Shown: piece by piece, positions 21,225 to 32,270 of the stretch
Position numbering within the stretch: position 1 is the first letter of the stretch
Layout of the letters: each line of letters begins with the position of its first letter
NCBI GenBank assembly: GCA_051294375.1
Contig: CM119271.1
Coordinates: 15,320,770-15,384,769, forward strand
Origin: Paraspadella gotoi
Lineage: Eukaryota > Chaetognatha
DNA: 64,000 nucleotides
Direction: 5' to 3'
Program-made: the position numbers and the translations under genes
Notes under the pieces: model-generated
Told to the model about the DNA's origin: nothing
The model's input: only the letters and a program-made list of their open reading frames with translations
Databases searched by the model: none

Positions 21225-21423
21225 GTCATAATGATGTTGCGTCGCCGATGCCATGGGCAAGAGCGAGTTGTCGACGGCAGATCCCATTGCGCCCATGGAC
21301 GACCCCATGGAGGCGCCCATAGAGGCGCCCATTGAGGCGCCCATGGAGGTGAGACCGGCGGCGATGTAGGAGACGGAGGAAGCGAGGGAGGAAAGGGCGG
21401 ATCCGGCGTGGGGCGCCATCATG
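21225..21423 (-). CDS. Exon D of a transcription-factor-like protein (Met/Gly/Ala/Ser repeat)
   Basis: The acceptor CAG at 21424-21426 and donor GTGAGT at 21219-21224 frame 66 codons plus one leading base. That base completes the two left by exon C at 28886, so the junction reads Gly then Met-Met-Ala-Pro. The product has a hydrophobic SSVSYIAAGLTSMG stretch followed by repeats of SMGA and ends ATQHHYD. FoxA/fork head proteins carry a similar Met-Ser-Ala repeat ahead of the DNA-binding domain, but no forkhead, homeodomain or other DNA-binding sequence was found downstream, so the family is left open. The exon ends in phase 0; the following exon was not located. Confidence 0.65.
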
Positions 21424-21917
21424 CTGGAGAGAGGGAGGGAGAGATGGAGAGAGGGAGGGAAGAGAGAGAGGGGGGAGTGAGGGAGATAAAGAGGAAAGGA
21501 TGGAAAGGCGGAAGAAAGGGAGGAATAAGGGGAGGAAAGGAAAGAAAGGAAAACGAGGAGAGAAATAAAGGAATTAATTTCTAATAAAATTGATGACGAT
21601 GATGAAATTGTGGATTTTCAATTTTTATCACATTTTTTCGACTCGATTTTGAGCGCCATTTTAGACGCCATTTTTTTTCTTAACTCTTTCCTTTTACTCC
21701 TTTTTTTCCTTTCAATAGTTTCTTTTCTTCCTTCTCTTCCTCTCATCTCCCTCTCTCTTTCTCCTCCTTAATTTTTTTAAAAAAATGTTTTTCTTCGCCT
21801 CTCTCCAAAAATATCTTTGACGTAAAAACAGAAAACAGTTTTTTGTTTTCTTTTTCGCCAAAACAAAAACAAACAGAAGCGAAGGAGCGTGAACGATTCC
21901 TTTTCTGTTTTGGGAGA

Positions 21918-22023
<106 letters not shown>

Positions 22024-22200
22024 TAGAGAGAGAAAGAGAGAGAGCGGTTTTAATCTTTGTTCTTTAAAAAAACACGAACACAAAGAGCCAGTTTCTAATA
22101 AAAATAATATTATTAATATTTTTTTTCAAAAATTGCGAGTAGGAGATTAAGGTCGACGGATTTCTGCTTCTTACGACGACAGATGGAAAGAGCAACGCCG

Positions 22201-22254
22201 GGCCGGCAAAGTCGGCAAGGTCGGCAAGGTCGGCAAAGTCGGTAAGGTCGGCAA
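22201..22254 (-). repeat. 9-bp tandem repeat next to (GCC)n
   Basis: Six units of GGCAAGGTC/GGCAAAGTC. On the minus strand one frame reads Leu-Pro-Thr repeats preceded by an alanine run from the (GCC)n tract at 22327-22350 and the segment ASFGVDDIDDAWG. This could be an exon of the minus-strand gene, but no splice sites of the required phase were seen. Confidence 0.6.
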
Positions 22255-22404
22255 CGCCGCTCCGCAGATACGACCCCATGCGTCGTCGATGTCGTCGACG
22301 CCAAATGACGCCATTGATGGATCGCCCGCCGCCGCCGCCGCCGCCGCCGCGGAGCCGGTCAGATCAACATCCAATGCAAAACGAATGTTTGCATTTTTGC
22401 CCGC

Positions 22405-22720
22405 GAGTGAGAGAAGAGGGGGAGGAGAAGGGGAGGAAGGGGGAGGAGTAGGAAGAAGGGGAAGGAGTAAGGGGAGGAAGAGGGGAAGGGAGGAAGAGAA
22501 GGGGAGGAGGAAGGGGGAGGCGGAGAAGGGGAAGAAGAGGAAGGGAGGAAGAAAGGAAGGAAAGGAGAGGGAAAGAGAAGATAGAGAGAGAAATTCAAAA
22601 AGAGTGCGATTAGAAAAAAGAAAGGAAATAGAAAAAGGAAAACAAAAAAAATGAACTTTTAAGAAAAGAAAAGAGAAAGAGAAGATAGAGAGGGAGACGT
22701 CGGAAGAAAAGAGAAAAGAT
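22405..22720 (+). repeat. Long polypurine tract
   Basis: More than 300 bp made almost entirely of G and A on the plus strand (GGGGAGGAAGG type), with only scattered pyrimidines. Long frames on both strands are composition artefacts. Such tracts can adopt triplex structure. Confidence 0.85.
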
Positions 22721-22739
22721 AAGAACCAAACCGATTTCA

Positions 22740-23160
22740 AATCAAAGCAGCTTAACTTCTTTTCTCCCCTCCCCGTCTTCCCCCCCTTTAAACCACCTAA
22801 TTCTCCCCCCCCCCTTTATCCACCTCTCTCTCCACAACCACCAAGCACCGACCGAATACACGAAGTTCATTTTGGCAGCGAATAAATCGACGCCCGAACG
22901 TCTCTGTCTCTGTCGCGCCTTCGATCGAGAGGGAGAGAGAGAGAGCGGGAGTGGGAGGAGTAGAGGGAGGACCCGATCGCGCGTAATTCATTCTCGACGA
23001 GTGCCGGGGGAGATTGTGAGGGAGGATGCGGGACCCGATCGCGCATAATTCATTCTGGTCGGGATCGCGCGGGGCCTGATCCCTCATAACGCAGTCACGT
23101 CCTTCGGCCGCGCGAGTCGAGGATGGAAATGAGATCAAAGGCGATTTAGAAGAGGAGAGA
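22740..23160. other. Unique GC-richer stretch with an internal duplication
   Basis: GGACCCGATCGCGC(G/A)TAATTCATTCT occurs twice (about 22970 and 23031). The 113-codon minus-strand frame crossing it has no recognisable domain. No gene is called. Confidence 0.5.
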
Positions 23161-23164
23161 GAAG

Positions 23165-23222
<58 letters not shown>

Positions 23223-23340
23223 AGAGGACCCAAGAGAACCGAATTTTCAGAATAATCGGAGCCAGAATAACAATTTCCAGCCAAAGGGGAGAGGCAAATA
23301 TTTGCTGCCCCGAATTTGTTTTTGTTTGGATCCCCCCTTT

Positions 23341-23379
<39 letters not shown>

Positions 23380-23402
23380 CTCTCCTCTCTCTCTCTCTCT
23401 TG
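23157..23402. repeat. (GA)n and (CT)n pair around a short unique segment
   Basis: GA tract at 23157-23226 and CT tract at 23344-23402 in inverted orientation, about 115 bp apart. Confidence 0.9.
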
Positions 23403-24037
23403 CTCTTTCTCTCTCTCTAGTCTCTGCCTCTCTCTCTCTCTACAGCAGTCTCTCTTCTCTTCTCTCTGTCCGCTTCGGTCCCCCCAGCGTCCCAGACCCC
23501 GCGCCCCTCTTCGACCCTCCATTGCACCTCGTTCGTCCTCTTCATCCTCTTCACTTCGATCGTCCTCTACTCTCCTCGACGGTTCCCAACTCTATTTCTC
23601 ATCCGTCTACTCTCTCCCTCGTTCCTCCAGTCTTCGAATGAAATTATGGAAATGGGGGGAACAAATCGGGGAAGCGAGAGCCCGCAAGGCAGAGAAAGAC
23701 AGAGAGAGAGTCAAGTATTTTTTTTCTCTCTCTCTCTCTCTTCGTTTGTTAGATTTTTAATATTCAAAGCAAATAAGATTTTGGCTTATTATGCTGGCGA
23801 CTTTTTTTTTCGTGTTTTTACTACAATGAATTTCGACGAATAAGAAGATTGTGGATCTATTCTTTTTTTTCTTTTTTTTTTTTGCGTGCGACTTGTTTAA
23901 CCCGAATTATTCTAAATTAAGTTGAATTACACAAGTAAGTTTGGCCACTGGCCCGAAAAGTGAATTATGATTGGATGATAGCCTTTTTTGTGATAATAAT
24001 GAAGACTTATGGTGGACTAAAATCCACCACCCGTTCA

Positions 24038-24190
24038 TCGACGGCCATTGGTGCCGTAGGCAAGTCATTCGCCTCCCAACCCAAAGGTCCGGGGTTCTAG
24101 CCCGGTGGCCGCCTAGCAGTTAAGAGGGACGGGGCGCTTAACCCGCCTGTAACACGGTGTTACAGCCTGATCCGAAGCTCAGGGACTGAA
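24038..24190 (+). repeat. tRNA-derived SINE, copy 1
   Basis: The head has tRNA-like elements: A-box region TGCCGTAGGCAAGTCATTCG and B-box region GGGGTTCTAGCCCGG. A body follows with AACCCGCCTGTAAC and AGCCTGATCCGAAGCTCAGG. The same order of blocks is present in reverse at 50806-50985. Internal pol III boxes plus a shared unrelated body define a SINE. A poly-A or simple tail is not obvious. Confidence 0.75.
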
Positions 24191-24199
24191 TATTGAAGA

Positions 24200-24720
24200 G
24201 ATATCAGGAATTCAGGAATGATGCAAAAAGAGCAATGTAAGAAGAATGGTCAATAGTCAATTTCAATAGTTAATCGTCAATACATGAATATAATTTGCTA
24301 ATATTCACAAATATTAAAATGGAATGCAAATAAAGTTCACGTATGATTTTAAGAACGACCAGCGATGTTGTAAAAAATTGATGGAGAAATGGGTTGTTAT
24401 TGATACCGTTACTGTTTTTGTATTTAACAATTGTGTTAATATCGTTTTGTTATTAAAAAAAGGGATGGAGAAAATAAAATAAAAATCTCTTAGAGCATTT
24501 GAAAGACATTTGTTCTATTTATTCATGCAAATTTTTATTTTTCAAAAGAAAAAATGGCTATGATGAATAAACCGTTCAAAAATTAAAAATCCTTTACTAA
24601 AGGCTTTAGGCTGTAGCACCATGCTGCACTTTGCTACAGGCTTCACTGGCTACAGCATTTTAAGACACAACTTTTGTATTTTTCAATGACTATGTTTTTC
24701 TGATAAACTTAAACTGTTTT
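24200..24720. other. AT-rich non-coding DNA
   Basis: Stop-dense in all frames. It contains a short self-similar stretch GGCTGTAGCACCATGCTGCAC...GGCTTCACTGGCTACAGCA near 24609-24656. No gene is supported. Confidence 0.6.
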
Positions 24721-24902
24721 GTCTGTTTTCTTCCGTTTTTCTGTTTTCTCTTTCCCTATTTTCGCACCGACTATTTTCTTCGTCGGAACTACTTTTTTTT
24801 CCTCTCGATTTCTCCGCCGATCGAAATCTTCGCTTCGCTTCTCTCCTTTCCTCGATTCCCACAATTTATTTCTTTTCTTTCTCAATTTGTTTGTCGGAAT
24901 TG

Positions 24903-24905
<3 letters not shown>

Positions 24906-24961
<56 letters not shown>
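24906..24961. repeat. (CT)n microsatellite
   Basis: About 56 bp of CT. It opens the 334-codon plus-strand frame (24891-25895) that is mostly repeat translation. Confidence 0.97.
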
Positions 24962-24963
<2 letters not shown>

Positions 24964-25196
24964 CTCGTAATCGTTCTCTTTCCCCTTTTAACGAGTGGGA
25001 ATCGCCGAAAGCGAGAACAAACACGCGGAGACGCGCGAGAGAACAACCGACTTGTCTCTTGTCTCTGTCTCGCTCTCACTCGCTCTCCGTGTCATCATCC
25101 TTTTTTCATGGCTCTTTCCTTCCGGCGGTCAGAGAGAGAGAGAGGGTGTGGTGGGGAATAGAGAAAGGAAATGGTCTTTTTTTTGCGAACACCATG

Positions 25197-25210
25197 GTTT
25201 CCATGGAAAC
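25197..25210. promoter_or_regulatory. Perfect palindromic RFX X-box-like site
   Basis: GTTTCCATGGAAAC is a perfect 14-bp palindrome of the RFX X-box type, embedded in CCATGGTTTCCATGGAAAC. It lies about 300 bp upstream of a CCAAT pair. Confidence 0.4.
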
Positions 25211-25506
25211 GAGTCTCATTTGTTCCTCTCTCTCTCTCTCTCTCTCTCGTCGAGTGACGACTCTGTCTCTCTATCTTCTCGACCTCGACCCCACGCCCCC
25301 CATTTCCAATCCTCTCCCTCTCTCTCGCGCGCGACCACCAGCTGGTCAACTCTCTCTCTCTCTCTCCCTCTCTCTCGCTCTCGCGATTCCTTTTCCTGAT
25401 CGAGTCATTGATCGACCGATGAGTCTCCGAGGTTTAGAGAACTCCGCCACTCGCGTCGTCGGAAATCCCATCCGACAAATCGGCGATTCAAAGGCGAAAG
25501 AAGCTG

Positions 25507-25549
25507 AGCCAATCGGCGACCGAGGAGTTTTTCTCGACGTCGTGATTGG
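25507..25549. promoter_or_regulatory. CCAAT box pair in a GC-rich island
   Basis: CCAAT (25509-25513, plus) and ATTGG (25545-25549, minus) are 36 bp apart in a GC-rich, CpG-containing stretch (about 25390-25640). This is the spacing and setting of NF-Y promoter elements. A start site and gene are not identified. Confidence 0.35.
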
Positions 25550-25848
25550 TAGAACACTCGACATATATTCCTCCGCCGGCCGCCGAGTCTCCGTTATCGC
25601 GGAGGAATCGCGGCCACTGCGGTTCTCGGGTGGAGGAGGAAGAGGAAGAAGAAAAGCGAGGGCTCTGACAAGGCAAGAAGGAAGAGGAAGAGGAAAGGAG
25701 ACGAAGGGAGACAGAGCAGAAAATCCCCCGAGCGAGAGAGAGAGGAAGAGAGAGAGAGAGAGTCTTCCATCTTTCCATTTCGGAATCTTTAAAGAAAAAA
25801 AAAGAGGAAATGAAAAGAGGAAACCAAGGAAAAAAGAGCAAGATTGTG

Positions 25849-25849
25849 T

Positions 25850-25895
<46 letters not shown>

Positions 25896-25905
25896 GAGAG
25901 AGAGA
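25849..25905. repeat. (GA)n microsatellite
   Basis: GA repeat with one TGAG interruption; a CT tract follows at about 26001-26021. Confidence 0.95.
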
Positions 25906-26850
25906 AGCACCTCGGAATCGATTCGAATTCAGGCAGTCCAAAAGCAGAGAGAGAGAGCGAGAAAGTCCAGAATTGGAACTCGGACAGATGGAATAAAAAA
26001 TCTCTCTCTCTCTCTCTCTCCCTCCCTCTCTCTCTGTCCTCGAGACGAGATTAGCTCAATAAAGCAGAAATGAAAGAAATGAAGAAAAGAGGTGAGAGAC
26101 GAATGATCTTAATTGGTTATCGCTACGAACAGCATGAAGATGACTTCATTAGCGGCCGAGGGGATGAGAGGAGGAGAAAGGGACGGACGGACAGACGGAT
26201 TGGCCGATGGACCGACCGGTCTGACGAACGGACTCGTCACAGGAAAGAAACGTCGTTTATCGCATATCAGTGTCGCTAAACTGTCATACTGGTTTTTTCT
26301 TTGTTAGTTTAAAAAATAACCTTATGACATATGATATTTATAATGGTTTAGCTATTTATAAATTTAGCTATTTTTAAATTATAATATAAATTATAAATTA
26401 TAAATTATTATAATATAATTTAAAAGCGTGCATTTTTTCGGGTAAAAATCTGCTATTGAATATTTTTTAACTTAACAAATGTCTAAGTTAAAATAAATTA
26501 ATAGATTAATAATTAGCTTTACTTTCTATTTATAATTAATTTATAACATCAAATCCCCTGACAAAGAGAAAATTGGTTAAAAAATTTCTCATTCTGCGTT
26601 CATTAAAGGAACAAGTTTGANNNNNNNNNNTCTCTCTCCCCGCGAAGAAATTAAAAGGGAGAGAAAGGAAAGAGAGAGAAAAAAAGGATAACCTGATCTC
26701 CTTTTTTTCTCTTTCATTAAAACTCGCGTTTTAATTATGAAGAGAAAAAAGGGGAAAAAAGGGGAAAAAAGGGAAAAAAAGGGAAAAAAAGGGGTAAAAG
26801 GGGGGAAAAGAGGAAAGAAAATAGCGAGAAGGAAGAAAAATGGAGGAGGC

Positions 26851-26905
26851 GCGGGGAATCGAACGCGGGACCCATTTCTTATCATTAAGTCAAGATTAAC
26901 GATGG
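26851..26905 (-). repeat. Possible tRNA-derived fragment (B box)
   Basis: On the minus strand GCGTTCGATTCC matches the pol III B box, with a GGGTCC stretch before it. The T-arm pairs poorly and no clear A box is present, so this is at most a decayed tRNA-related fragment. Confidence 0.25.
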
Positions 26906-26930
26906 AGGAAAGTTGAAAAAAAAAAGAGAT

Positions 26931-26933
<3 letters not shown>

Positions 26934-27005
<72 letters not shown>
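26934..27005. repeat. (GA)n microsatellite
   Basis: About 70 bp of GA in non-coding DNA. Confidence 0.97.
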
Positions 27006-27007
<2 letters not shown>

Positions 27008-27109
27008 GAGCGATTACGGAGGCCACGAAGAAAAGGGCGAGGGTTAGCGGCAAAACAAAAAAAAATTTAAATTTGGTGACGAAATTGAAATTAACGTTTT
27101 TGAAATTGA

Positions 27110-27727
27110 ATTGAGAATTTTATGGTGGCGCTTATTACCTTACTCTCTTATAACCTTACCCTCTTTTGACTCACCTCGAGTCTAGAGCCCCACTTTCTTT
27201 CTTCGTCACCTCTTTCACTTCTCTTTTATTTACTCACCCTGAACTCTTGCAGTTCTCATTAAAACCTCTCTTTTAAAATTACCCATTTCTTTTAACTGAC
27301 TTATCTTAACAACAATTAAATCATCTTGTATTATATAAAAATGTATAATGTATATATAAATGTATAATATATATTCCTGTTCTCGTCATATCTTTCCTTA
27401 CTTCACAACAAAGACATTTACTAACATATTGTCTCTCTTTTTCTTCCTCTCCTTCCTTTCCTTCCTCCTTACCTCTCTCTCTCTCTCTCTCTTCTCCCTC
27501 CGAGATCGTAACTTACCTTTTCGATTGTCAAGACTTTTTTTTACGTCGCAGGTTGTTCTTCTGTTCTCCTGTTCTCCTGTTCTTTTGTTCTTTTGAGATA
27601 AAAGCCAAAAACAGATTTCGATTTAACCTTTTGGCTTCCAGCCAATTTTCGCGCCAGTTATATTCCTCTTATTCACTCTCTCTCTCTCTCTCTCTCTCTC
27701 TTTTTGCTCAAAGACAATTCCTCTTGT

Positions 27728-27765
<38 letters not shown>

Positions 27766-28830
27766 ATCTCCGGGTGTCGGGTTATTTACTTAAAATAGTA
27801 ATAATTTCTCCTTTATTATTCTTTATTTATTTATCTGTTTCCAAAACACATTTTTTGATAGGAAATCGAGTGATTAAAATGACGAGAAATAAATGAAAAT
27901 GTTTACAATTCTAGAGGAGGCAGAGGAGGAGGAGGAAGAGGAAGAGGAGGAGGAAGAGAAGGATGAGTATTGACCTTTTCAATTAGACGTAAATTTAATT
28001 AAATAGATCTTTTAATCAGGATTAATATTTAAAAAGATTTTCGGGCAAAATAACATGACAACAGAATTGAAATTTAGTTAGGCGTCGGGCCATTGGCGCT
28101 GACGGCCGGACTTGAAAAGGACAGAAAGATCGAAAGAAATCGAAACGGCGAAGCAGACGACACCGACAAAGCAGACGACACTGACGCCATATTAATTTGA
28201 CGATGAAGACGACTTTTACTTTTACGAGAAATATTTAGAGACATCTTTGACTGGCGTTGTTGCGTAACATTTAATTTTCGTTATTAGTTTATAATCCATT
28301 AATATAATTTTATTATTTTTATTCTGGAAAAGTAACAATGAAAGCTCGTCTTAAATACCTATCGTCTTAATTTTTTTACTACAGTTTAACCTCGTTGCGA
28401 ATTTGTGCAATTCACTGTTCCTCTCTCAGCTTTGTCTTCTAGCCGAAACCTGTTTAATTCTTTGAATTCATGATAAGAAACATTTCTATATATTTTAGAA
28501 CCTTTTCTATGTACGTTAGGGAAAGTAAAAAAACAAATTTCGATCAAGGTACATTGAAAAAGGAAAATTTTTTAAAAAATATCAAATTTTTTCATATAAA
28601 GAAATTCTCAAAAAATTTTGTCGCTTAACTTCAATCGAGTTTTTTCCAAAAAATGTTTTCACTTTCAATTTTTACATTTTATTTTATATAATATTTCATT
28701 TTTTACTCTTAACTTATCATTTTCACTGGTACCAACTTACTTATAACTCTCCTTAATACTTCATACTAATCATTTTCATTTTTGCCGAATTAATTTTATC
28801 GATGACTTTTACTTACTTTTTCCTATCCTT
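27110..28830. other. AT-rich intronic or intergenic DNA
   Basis: Holds CT tracts at 27675-27702 and 27729-27762 and a GAG/GGA tract near 27914-27960. Otherwise it is AT-rich with dense stops. It lies inside the intron between exons C and D of the minus-strand gene model. Confidence 0.6.
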
Positions 28831-28885
28831 ACCTTTCTATATCTCCCTGCATTCCTGACCCCAAACCCCGGCCAATCCCTCTCAC

Positions 28886-29099
28886 CCGGTCTGATGGTGC
28901 GAAGCCAAGGACGAAGGCCCCGCGCTGAACTGATTGTACAGCTGCTGGTGATGTGATGCGGTGATGGGGTGATGCGCGTTGCTGGCGTGATGATGGTAAG
29001 AGTTCTGGAGCGAGTTGAGATGAGACGAGTTGAGATGAGACGAGTTGAGATGAGACGAGTTGAGGAGGGAGTTGGACGATTGCTGCGGGTTGAGGAGGC
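28886..29099 (-). CDS. Exon C of a transcription-factor-like protein (Ser/His/Asn/Gln-rich)
   Basis: A CAG acceptor at 29100-29102 follows a (CT)n pyrimidine tract on the coding strand. The exon takes one base from exon B, reads 70 codons and leaves two bases at a GTGAGA donor (28880-28885). The product starts GLLNPQQSSNSLLN, carries a repeated five-residue SSHLN unit from a 15-bp tandem repeat (29011-29075), then His-rich sequence and a QQLYNQFSAGPSSLASHH tail. If the donor is not used, TGA follows at once and this would be the C-terminus. Low-complexity transactivation-type sequence; family not recognised. Confidence 0.7.
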
Positions 29100-29100
<1 letters not shown>

Positions 29101-29163
<63 letters not shown>

Positions 29164-29167
29164 GAGA
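29101..29167. repeat. (GA)n tract serving as polypyrimidine tract
   Basis: About 65 bp of GA on the plus strand, i.e. CT on the coding strand, directly abutting the acceptor of exon C. Confidence 0.95.
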
Positions 29168-29427
29168 TAAATTAGAGTACAAATTACAGAAGCCCGGAGA
29201 AAAAAAGAGAGAGTAAAAATTTGTAAAAAGAAAAAAAATCCAAACTCTGAAAGAGAGAGAAAAGTGAATTATGTTTGGCAAATATTAGATAATGAAATTA
29301 TGAGCGTCAGATGTTTGTTCCCCTTCCCCAACTTTTTCCCCGGGGATCAGAAAAGTTGGGCTGAAATTCGATTAAAAACTTTTATTTGTTGAAATCCAGA
29401 AATTTTGAGCGAAAAAAAAGACGCGGG

Positions 29428-29550
<123 letters not shown>

Positions 29551-30025
29551 TGTCAGGAAGGGTGGCTTCCCTTGGTTTTTTTAGAGGTTTGAGTTTTACT
29601 CAAAAGAAAACACATGTTTAAAACGAATTATTTAACGGTTACTTAACTTGTTTTGTTTAAGTAATTTAGAATTTTAAACGTTTTCGTTTACATGGAAGAT
29701 TATGTTTCTATGGACGAGAGGAAAATTTCTTTATTTTCTTTTGCCATTGAGTAAATATCTAGATTCTGTTACGTGGGAAATTTTTTTTAACAAAGATGAC
29801 GACTTGTCACTTTTTATTATTTATTTTTATTTTTCAATTCTTCATAAATGTTGCATATTCAACTGATCATCTTTTTTGAATAAGCCTCGCTCTCAACCTA
29901 ATTTGCATATTATATATTTTATTAAAACTGTTGGAAAATTGTTGAATTCACTGTATATATAAGTAAATAAGTATATAATTATATTTAAGAATAGGAATTA
30001 AATGAACCCGCAGGAAATAACTTAC

Positions 30026-30289
30026 CCGTCGATGATGGTGAGTTTAACGATGGACTGATCGAATGATTGGAGTAATAATTGGATGAGGAGGAGGAAGAGG
30101 AGGAGGAGGCGGCGGGTAGGTGATTTATAGTGGCGGCGAGTGAGGAAGGTGATCCGAGTCCCGGGTGATGAGAAGGATGAGGGGAGGTGAGTCCAGGGTG
30201 ATGAGAATGAGGGGAAGTGAGTCCCGGGTGAGGATCCAGCGCCTCGGCTTTGATGAGGCCGCTCCCGCCGCTCGTCGAGCTGCCGCTCG
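30026..30289 (-). CDS. Exon B of a transcription-factor-like protein
   Basis: Acceptor CAG at 30290-30292 and canonical donor GTAAGT at 30020-30025. Two bases complete the codon from exon A, 87 codons follow, and one base passes to exon C, so both junctions are in phase. The product is Gly/Ser-rich, then GLIKAEALDPH, which contains an IKAE match to the SUMO-acceptor consensus psi-K-x-E. After that come repeats of HHPGLTSPH, SSLAATINHLPAA, a run of serines, and NYYSNHSISPSLNSPSST. Composition is that of a metazoan transcription factor outside its DNA-binding domain. Confidence 0.7.
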
Positions 30290-30501
30290 CTGAGAAGGAA
30301 TTTGAGAAATGATAAGCGATGAAAAGTAAGAATAATTATTAATTATTAATTATTAATCCATGGTTAATTTTAACTCATGGATATATTATAATTTTTCGAC
30401 TATGATTAATGTATACTAACTATTACAAAATAGTTTAATTAAAATAATGGCTTTATGAAATCGGTGTAACCAATATAAAATTTTTCCAAACCTCTAATGT
30501 T

Positions 30502-30607
30502 GCCCCTGATTTTGGATAGGCTTTGGTGGTTTAAGGCCTCCATCACTCTTACAAGATAATAACATAGCAGGACCCTGCAAGATTTCAATCAATATTCTCT
30601 CACAGTA
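30502..30607 (-). repeat. Family B repeat copy in the A-B intron
   Basis: Contains GGCTTTGGTGGTTTAAGGCC and CCATCACTCTTACAAGATAA, the reverse of the 16545-16735 copy. A short extra piece of the family end lies at about 30712-30740 in the opposite orientation. Confidence 0.75.
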
Positions 30608-30822
30608 TATTTTTTTATTAACTCTCCCCTACTATTTTTTTAACCGTCTTAATTTTTAAATTCTTCATTTTGTTTTTTTTTAAGATGGTGGCTCAACTCA
30701 AAATATTTTGTACAAAGTCAGGGACGAGATAGCTTATTAAATTAATGTATTAATCATAGTTTATGAGTAGTAATAATTGCACTAAATTAATAAACAAACA
30801 AAATATAACAACACCGCCTCAC

Positions 30823-31205
30823 CGCTCGACGAGGACGCCGACGAAGGCGACGACATCGGTGCTCCGATTCGGTTCGACGTCGTCGTCACTCGAAGATGAT
30901 GCTGTGAATGCTGTTGATGTTGCTGCAAATGCTGCAGCGCCTCCGTCTCGGCGAGGCCGCCGGCCGACGCCTCGGCGCGTCCGTCGAGATCCGTCACGCG
31001 CGTCGACGACGACGACGACGAAGACGACGACGACGACGTCGACGATATTCCCTGATCCTCGGCGGACGCGCGCTGCTGCAGGCCGCGACGCTGCTGTTGA
31101 AGCTGCTGGTGAGGTTGCTGAAGCTGCGTCGTCTCGCCCGCGGCGTCGGAGAGGTCGGCGGCGGCGGCGGCGGCGACGCTGACGAAGCCTTCGAGATGCT
31201 CGAGA
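30823..31205 (-). CDS. Exon A of a transcription-factor-like protein (Gln/Ser-rich), 5' end uncertain
   Basis: The donor GTGAGG (30817-30822) leaves one base that fits exon B. Upstream the frame is open to 31390. It reads an alanine run, GETTQLQQPHQQLQQQRRG, a long serine run from a (GTC)n tract, TEALQHLQQHQQHSQHHL, and MSSPSSASSSS. The acceptor is not certain: an AG at 31206-31207 is one choice, and the exon may extend further. Poly-Gln and poly-Ser segments support a disordered regulatory protein. The 5' exons, possibly with the DNA-binding domain, were not found to the right. Confidence 0.6.
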
Positions 31206-31399
31206 CTTCCGCCCACGAAGGAGCGGAGGGGAGGGGCGGAGGAAGAAGAGGAGGAGGAGGAGCGAGCGAGCGAAGGGTAAGTTAGAGCCTGAGGTAAGGG
31301 GCGAGACGGCGGCGTTGGCGGGAGGGATGGAGCAATGAGAAGGTGAGTGATCGTGCATGACGAGTAGAGGGTTGGGGGGAAGTGGAGCAATTGGGGGGG

Positions 31400-31619
31400 G
31401 TTTAAAAAGGAGATGGGGGGAGTAGGAGCTGAATAGGTTTATAGGAGCTGGAGCGAGAAGAGAGAGGGAGTGAGTGAGTGGAAATGATAAGCGGCGTTTT
31501 GTGGCGTCGTTGGGGAAGCGAAGCGAGATAGAGTCTTTGATAGAGATGAGTCAGATATAGAAAGAGTTGGGACAGAGAAGGTGGTGAGAGCGAGAAGGTG
31601 TTTTTTTTATTGAGATAGA

Positions 31620-31657
<38 letters not shown>

Positions 31658-31671
31658 AGAGAGAGGAGATG

Positions 31672-31724
<53 letters not shown>

Positions 31725-31735
31725 AATGAACAAGT
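31400..31735. repeat. G-rich stretch and (GA)n tracts
   Basis: Plus-strand purine-rich DNA ends in interrupted GA at about 31615-31720. No coding signal beyond repeat frames. Confidence 0.8.
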
Positions 31736-32079
31736 TCCTTTCTTCTCCAAAGGATTAAAAAAGAAGCGATTTTTTTTCTTCAACAAGTCGGAAAAACTTA
31801 AAAAGAATTTCGGAGATAATATGAAATCCACTGTAGACTAAAATTCAGAATCCGATTTGTTTTTTTACAAAGGCTCCGATTATAAAGAGGTCCAAAAAGT
31901 TAAAAGAATTTATTTCGTTACGAAAAAAAAATTGTCAAGATGTTTTAAAATTCAAAACATGGTCCTATATTAATCGGTACTATTCGGAAAAATGAATCGT
32001 TATTTATTTGACGTTTTTTAATTAAATTATGTTCTTTCTCCCGACGTAATTCCTTTTTCTTTTGCGATGGCGATGATTA

Positions 32080-32270
32080 AGAATGAATATCGGGTTCGGT
32101 TATGAATTCGGCGGAACGAAAGATATAGTTATGAACGAGCATTAATTCGATGAATGTCAGTTATGAAACAATTCAGCGATGGACGTTTGAGCCAATTCAG
32201 TGATGAACGAATTCGGATAAAGATGAACGATTGAGTGATGAACGAATTCAGTTATGAACGAATGCAGCGA
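32080..32270 (+). repeat. Degenerate GAATTCAGTGATGAAC repeat
   Basis: Seven or more decayed units around the words TTATGAACGAATTC, AATTCAGTGATG and GATGAACGA, spaced about 15-25 bp. No fixed period remains. Confidence 0.7.

Noticed and set aside
22289-22654. 121-codon plus-strand frame with polyalanine and Gly/Glu/Arg-rich tail
   Set aside because: The tail is the polypurine tract; the alanine run is one frame of a (GCC)n tract.
24891-25895. 334-codon plus-strand open frame
   Set aside because: Most of it is Ser-Leu and Arg-Glu translation of CT/GA tracts, and the part between has no recognisable domain. AG/CT repeats contain no stops, so length is not evidence.
26113-26307. Plus-strand 64-codon frame with TDGLADGPTGLTNG and a basic KKRR stretch
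   Set aside because: The middle is a decayed ACGG simple repeat, and no good splice site or domain supports it.
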